A model generated the notes under the pieces. That model had not been told where the DNA came from. It made no database searches and saw only the letters and a list, made by a program, of their open reading frames with translations. DNA of 64,000 nt from NCBI RefSeq assembly GCF_020283565.1, contig NC_060064.1:8360266-8424265 (forward strand), read 5' to 3'. Source of the DNA: Trifolium pratense (lineage: Eukaryota; Streptophyta; Magnoliopsida; Fabales; Fabaceae). The position numbers and the translations under genes are program-made. How positions within the stretch are numbered: the first letter of the stretch is position 1; every line of letters begins with the position of its first letter. Positions 59,733 to 64,000 of this stretch are shown here, one piece after another.

Positions 59733-61440
59733 CTATTTCTTTGATTCAGCAGCACCTGTAGATCCAATTGGTGATTCTGGCCAAATTTGTGCGGTCTTGA
59801 CCTTTGATATGCTTGCCATTACACTCAATGGAGTCACATCTCCAACAACTGTTACCTTCTTTGCTGCAAAGTCTATGTTGAAGGATGTAACCCCTGCCAA
59901 TTTAATTACCAATACAAAAGAAAACTTCAATAAACAATTGTAACCATGTAAATATTGGGATATAAAGAAAAGTTTTTTTTGGCAATTAATAAGACTCGTG
60001 CGATTAATGATTTTTTTTTGTCAAGTAGTCTAGTGGTTACGAATTTTACTCTTAAAGTGGATAAGTGGAGTGTCCGAGATTCAAACCCCTTGTCCCTGCA
60101 TATAAAATATGATGTTTCTACCGACTGAGTTAAGCTCACGAGACGTGATTAATGAAATTTAGTTAAGGAATTGTTCAATAAAACTTAGATTTAAATCCTG
60201 AATGGAACAAATGTTTATCAGATTTTAGTTATTCCTTGCCGAATTCTAAATTACTAAGACTATTTCTTATATGTGAAAATGACAAAAATAACTTATAGAT
60301 AGATAGATGATTAGCTTGAAATTTAAGAACTAGTTTTTTACTAAATATTCTTCAATACCATTTGATTTATGATTTGAACTATTGAAAAAATTATGAGAAA
60401 CGTTCTCATGTGATTTGCATACCTTGCATTCTAGAGAGATGTTTCCTAACCTTCCCTTCACAACCTTTACAGTGCAGAGAAACCCTCAATACCACAACCT
60501 GCAACAAAATTCATTCAAAAATCACATCATACATGATGAGACAACACTCACTTGATGTTGAGTCCATATTATCTATAAAGCACAAACACCATAAACCAGA
60601 CACAACACAAACACTGACATGTTCATACAGATAATGATATAAGAAAATCATATATGTGTTGGTGTTGTGTTAGACATTGACACGGGTCTGACACCAGGGT
60701 CCGGCACCAGAAGACGCTTAATCTAAGAAGTGTATGTGCTTCATAGCATACTGTACAATGAAAATCTTGCTTATACACATATGAACAGAATTCAGATAGA
60801 GATGGATATTAACCTGGTTTGAGGAATCAGACTTTGAAACAGAGGAACTAGAGTGTTGTTGTTTAGATGAATAATTCTTTTCATCTTCATGAAAAATTTG
60901 AGCTTTCTTTTTGTTATCATCAACCTTGTTTAAACTCAAAACAGGGTCATAATCTAATACACCACCAACACCATCCAAAGAAATTGTGTCACCAAGCAAA
61001 TATCTTGATGAAATAGTAGGAGGAGTGATTAAATCAGAAGGTGGCTTAACCCAACTCCTTCTTAAAATACTATTAATTGGTTTTGAAGAGTAATTATTAG
61101 CAACATGTTCAGTTAATTTTTCCGCAGCAGTAGTAGTCGTAGTAGTAGTTTTCTTCTTCTGATCATGAGTAGCCTTTGTTACATTTTTCTTTTTCTTGGA
61201 TTTTTTGTGATCATGGAGAGGTTTTGGGTTGATGGGTGATTGAGAAGAAGAACTAGGGGAAGTGAAATCTCTTGCTGGTGTTCTTTTTGGATCTGTGATG
61301 ATCGGGTTGTGACGATCGAGGGCTCTACCACCAAAATGAATGGTGTTGGAAGAAGATGAAGAAGAGGAGGATGCATGATCAGTGGTAAGACATATTGCTG
61401 TTGAGGCTTGTGATGCACAGAAGATTTCAATGCCTTTCAT
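59733..61440 (-). CDS. Heavy-metal-associated domain protein, NaKR-type
   Basis: Predicted 287-residue protein from three exons: 61440-60814, 60498-60423 and 59893-59733, frame kept. The first 209 residues are low-complexity, with Ser runs, a Lys-rich KKSKKKKN segment, a Thr run, and the conserved words RALDRHNP, PIINPKPLHD-like and SSRYLLGD that mark the SODIUM POTASSIUM ROOT DEFECTIVE group. The HMA domain starts VVVLRVSLHCKGCEGKVRKH, with the metal-binding CxxC at Cys219 and Cys222, and ends with VTVVGDVTPLSVMASISKVK. Arabidopsis NaKR1 is a phloem protein affecting Na/K balance, root growth and flowering. Which paralogue this is (NaKR1 or NaKR2-like) cannot be settled here. Both introns are GT-AG, at positions usual for the family. 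Confidence 0.92.
60016..60146 (+). mobile_element. tRNA-derived SINE, family S3, copy 2, in a NaKR intron
   Basis: GTCAAGTAGTCTAGTGGTTA and CTTAAAGTGGATAAGTGGAG precede a B-box-like GATTCAAACCCC, then CCCTGCATATAAAATATGAT and CTACCGACTGAGTTAAGCTC. The copy at 17,525-17,615 has the first half of the same order. It lies in the intron 59,894-60,422, antisense to the host gene. Confidence 0.65.
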
Positions 61441-63000
61441 GTTTGGATTATGATTAATCAGAAGAAGTGATTGTTTGTAGAGATTCTGTTATGAAGGAAG
61501 ATATAAGGAAGGTTGGTGTGGTATGGTATTTTGAGGAGTGTGAGTGAGGGACTGAAATGGAGAGAAACAAAACAGAGAAAGAGATAAGAGGTATGGAAGT
61601 GGAAAATTCATAATTCAATTTAGATTCTTTGTTTAAGTAGAGTTTTTTTTTTTCTTTTTCAAATAGTTAGTGATATGACAGACTAGTAGGTTTTACTTTT
61701 TAAGTGTAGAGAAGTGAGAAATCAAACCCTCATAAGGTTTCGATAGCCATCAACTAAACTATAGTGGACTAATCTATTTGATCAATCGAGTGTGAATTTT
61801 GTTCTAATGAACGATCAAAGACGAGGACCTCTCAATGATCAAGTATCAACAATCAACAAAATGACATCTGATTTATCATATATAAAATCCAAGTATCTTC
61901 TACCCACAGTTGTAGAGGTTCATATCCGAATCAAATTTATTTGCATTCGCATTGGGTTATGGCAATGATCCAACCGTAGACTACATGATTAAGAGAGTTA
62001 AATATCTATCAGTTATGTCACATGTTGGTCGTAATATACTAGTATAAAATATAATGGTGTTATAATAAGTTTCTATATCCACCCTCGGATGATATATGTG
62101 TAAACTATTCTTAAATTGACAATACATTTCAATTTAATATGTTTTTTCAATGTAAAACTATAATAGAAATTTATGAAATCCTAATCACTAGAAAATCTAC
62201 TAATAAACAAAGTATGCTAGTAAAGATAATATCATTATAGTAGTATTCCATTCACTATACGTTAAAAATGTATTGATGTCAATACAGAAAAGAAAGGAAG
62301 AATGTCCTGCATATATAAATGGTTATATTTCCTATTAAAAGAGTGGAAGTTCATCAATTTTATGAAGTCACCATTAATGGCGGGGGATGGAAACTTTGTA
62401 TCTATAATATAGTAAAAAAATAATATTTAACCTACATGTATGAACATTTTTGTCTCATATTCATATAAATGTATTTACTTTCAATATAGTTTAGACTTTA
62501 GATTATCTTTTTTATCTCTATATCACATATAAAAAGATAAATGTATACATATTCCACGACATAAGAGTACTATTTTATTTCACGGGTGTTTGTAATTATT
62601 ACTGCTCTCAAATGTTGCATAACACTAATATACTATTCTAATTTGTAATCATTCCTTATAAAAATGATTCTATTGGCTTGACGTGAAATTCCAGCGACAT
62701 GAATTTCCGTTTGAAGCACTGGCTTGAAGTAAAAGGATAAAAAAATTGCTGGCACAAAACACTGTTAATTTAGTTAATACACTGTGTGACCCTGCATGCT
62801 TGTTGGACATGGCTTATCAATTCAGTACTTACCAAGTCACATGATAGCAAGTTGTCCTAAAATCCTTTTTAGAATTGAACATTTGGTCAGATTCCATCGA
62901 CGAAAGTGATCTAGCCGAGTTCAGTCTTTGACAAAAATAATACTTTTTTCACGTTTTAATTACTTTTTAGCCGAATTTCAAACTACTAATATTTCATATA
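61441..63000. other. 5' flank of the NaKR-type gene and intergenic DNA
   Basis: The first few hundred bases should be the NaKR promoter and 5' UTR. GAGAGAAACAAAACAGAGAAAG near 61,560 is a plausible purine-rich leader. I see nothing else that can be named. Confidence 0.45.
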
Positions 63001-63006
63001 ATGTAT

Positions 63007-63508
63007 GTTTAGTATTACGGTTGCTCGCTATGATCCTCACAAACCCGTTAGGATATCAAACATGCATTTACTCATTGCAAAAGATCAAGGAAATTAGGAA
63101 AACATCAAACTAGTTGGCATAAACATTTGATCCATATAAATGATATAATGCATGATTAGTACTAAGGTTGCTCGCTATTAACACACCCCTCGTGCCCAAC
63201 GATGTTGGGGTTAGTGTGCAAATATAAATGGTGAATGACTCAATAAAAAAATCTGATGATAGCCGACTATCCAACATATTGTGAAAAATGTTTTGATATC
63301 ATCTTATAATTTAGAGTTGAACCTAACTTAACTTACAAAATCAGCTTGTAAGGTGATGACTGTCTCACTTAAAAACACATATTCAGATGTTCTCACAACT
63401 GATGTTGTCGCAACTGATGTGAAACTTCTTTAACAATACGTTTACTCCTGCAAAAGATCAAGGAAACTAGGAAAACATCAAAGTAGCTAGCATAAACATT
63501 TGATTCTA
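63007..63508. repeat. Direct duplication with an LTR-like insertion
   Basis: Left copy, 63,007-63,133: GTTTAGTATTACGGTTGCTC, then TGCAAAAGATCAAGGAAAT and GGCATAAACATTTGAT. Right copy, about 63,155-63,508: GATTAGTACTAAGGTTGCTC, then TGCAAAAGATCAAGGAAAC and AGCATAAACATTTGAT. In the right copy the two halves are separated by about 260 bp containing the L1-family segment at 63,300-63,435. Confidence 0.75.
63300..63435 (-). mobile_element. LTR-like dispersed repeat, family L1, inverted
   Basis: On the minus strand it starts TGTTAAAGAAGTTTCACATC and continues CACCTTACAAGCTGATTTTG and GTTAAGTTAGGTTCAACTC. This is the order of the element at 24,467-24,583. It probably interrupts one copy of the duplication 63,007-63,508. 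Confidence 0.55.
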
Positions 63509-64000
63509 GTGGCACTTGAACACAATAAAGGTATTATTAAGATTCTAATGGAACAAATTCGGCCAGTTAGTAAACCATTTGGAATTTTGCTTTGTTGTGG
63601 ATGGATGAGATGCAAAGCTACTTTCTTTCTCTCTTACCATTAAACTTAGAACACAAAAAAAAGTTTTCTCCATAACTCCATAGAATCGGATGCTTCTATA
63701 GCTTTCTTCCTTCTCTTTTCCTCTTTACTTTTCCTTGCTTATTCCATTTTTAATCGATAGCTAAAATTCTCTCTTCCCTTTTCCCCTTTATTCCAGTTTT
63801 CCAAAAATCTTTTATATCGGCTCTAGGAGTAATTTTCATAACAATATTTTATTTTGGGTTTGGTTTATTTTATACCCCTACATATGTTTTATTCTATCAG
63901 CTTAAAAAAAATAATTGACCCATCAAAGAAAATTTGACTCTATTTCCACGTCACTTTGAAACGATTCACTCATTGGTCTTAAAAACTCATATTATGTCCT
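63509..64000. other. Window end, no gene seen
   Basis: T/C-rich sequence (about 63,620-63,800) could be a promoter or leader of a gene outside the window, but no start codon with a convincing frame is visible. Confidence 0.4.

Overview
The window is nuclear DNA of a flowering plant: AT-rich, with genes split by GT-AG introns and long gene-poor stretches full of small transposable elements. The proteins and repeat families look like a papilionoid legume of the Medicago/Trifolium/Pisum type; this is inference from memory, not a database match. Ten protein-coding loci are supported. For nine the exons were joined by hand and checked for reading frame across every junction; one is a single-exon gene interrupted by a stop codon.

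Layout: 1-13,900 has no supported gene and holds paired foldback MITEs, SINE-like elements, an LTR-like fragment, a minisatellite and microsatellites. 13,913-16,300 (-) is a TOE1/RAP2.7-type AP2 repressor with a miR172 target site. 19,809-21,295 (+) is a small, probably chloroplast-targeted, single-span membrane protein. 22,838-30,408 (+) is a 12-exon PPR protein with an SMR-like C-terminus. 31,090-33,064 (-) is a chloroplast peroxiredoxin-like 2/AAED1-type protein, divergent from an organellar-type adenylate kinase at 34,535-36,240 (+). 39,781-41,393 (-) is ribosomal protein L21. 43,969-46,393 (+) is a group I WRKY factor of the WRKY44/TTG2 type. 50,971-53,631 (+) is a receptor-like cytoplasmic kinase of subfamily VII (PBL7-like). 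54,473-55,609 (-) is a DUF7086-type gene with an in-frame TAG in its conserved domain. 59,733-61,440 (-) is a NaKR-type heavy-metal-associated protein.

The genes are not an operon and have independent roles: floral timing, organelle gene expression, redox and adenylate metabolism, translation, epidermal and seed-coat differentiation, immune or growth signalling, and phloem ion transport. What links them is probably ancestral gene order: several resemble Arabidopsis genes that I recall from two paralogous segments (At2g37xxx and At5g02xxx).

The most notable observations are: the TAG at a conserved Trp position of the DUF7086 gene with an intact downstream frame; a tandem duplication in PPR intron 1 whose two copies expose the insertion sites of a Tourist-like MITE and a complete 303-bp TRIM retrotransposon; a duplicated, hairpin-containing segment downstream of adenylate kinase; a probable GC-AG intron; and two adjacent hAT elements with recognisable 8-bp target duplications. 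I found no sign of a wholly new genetic system.
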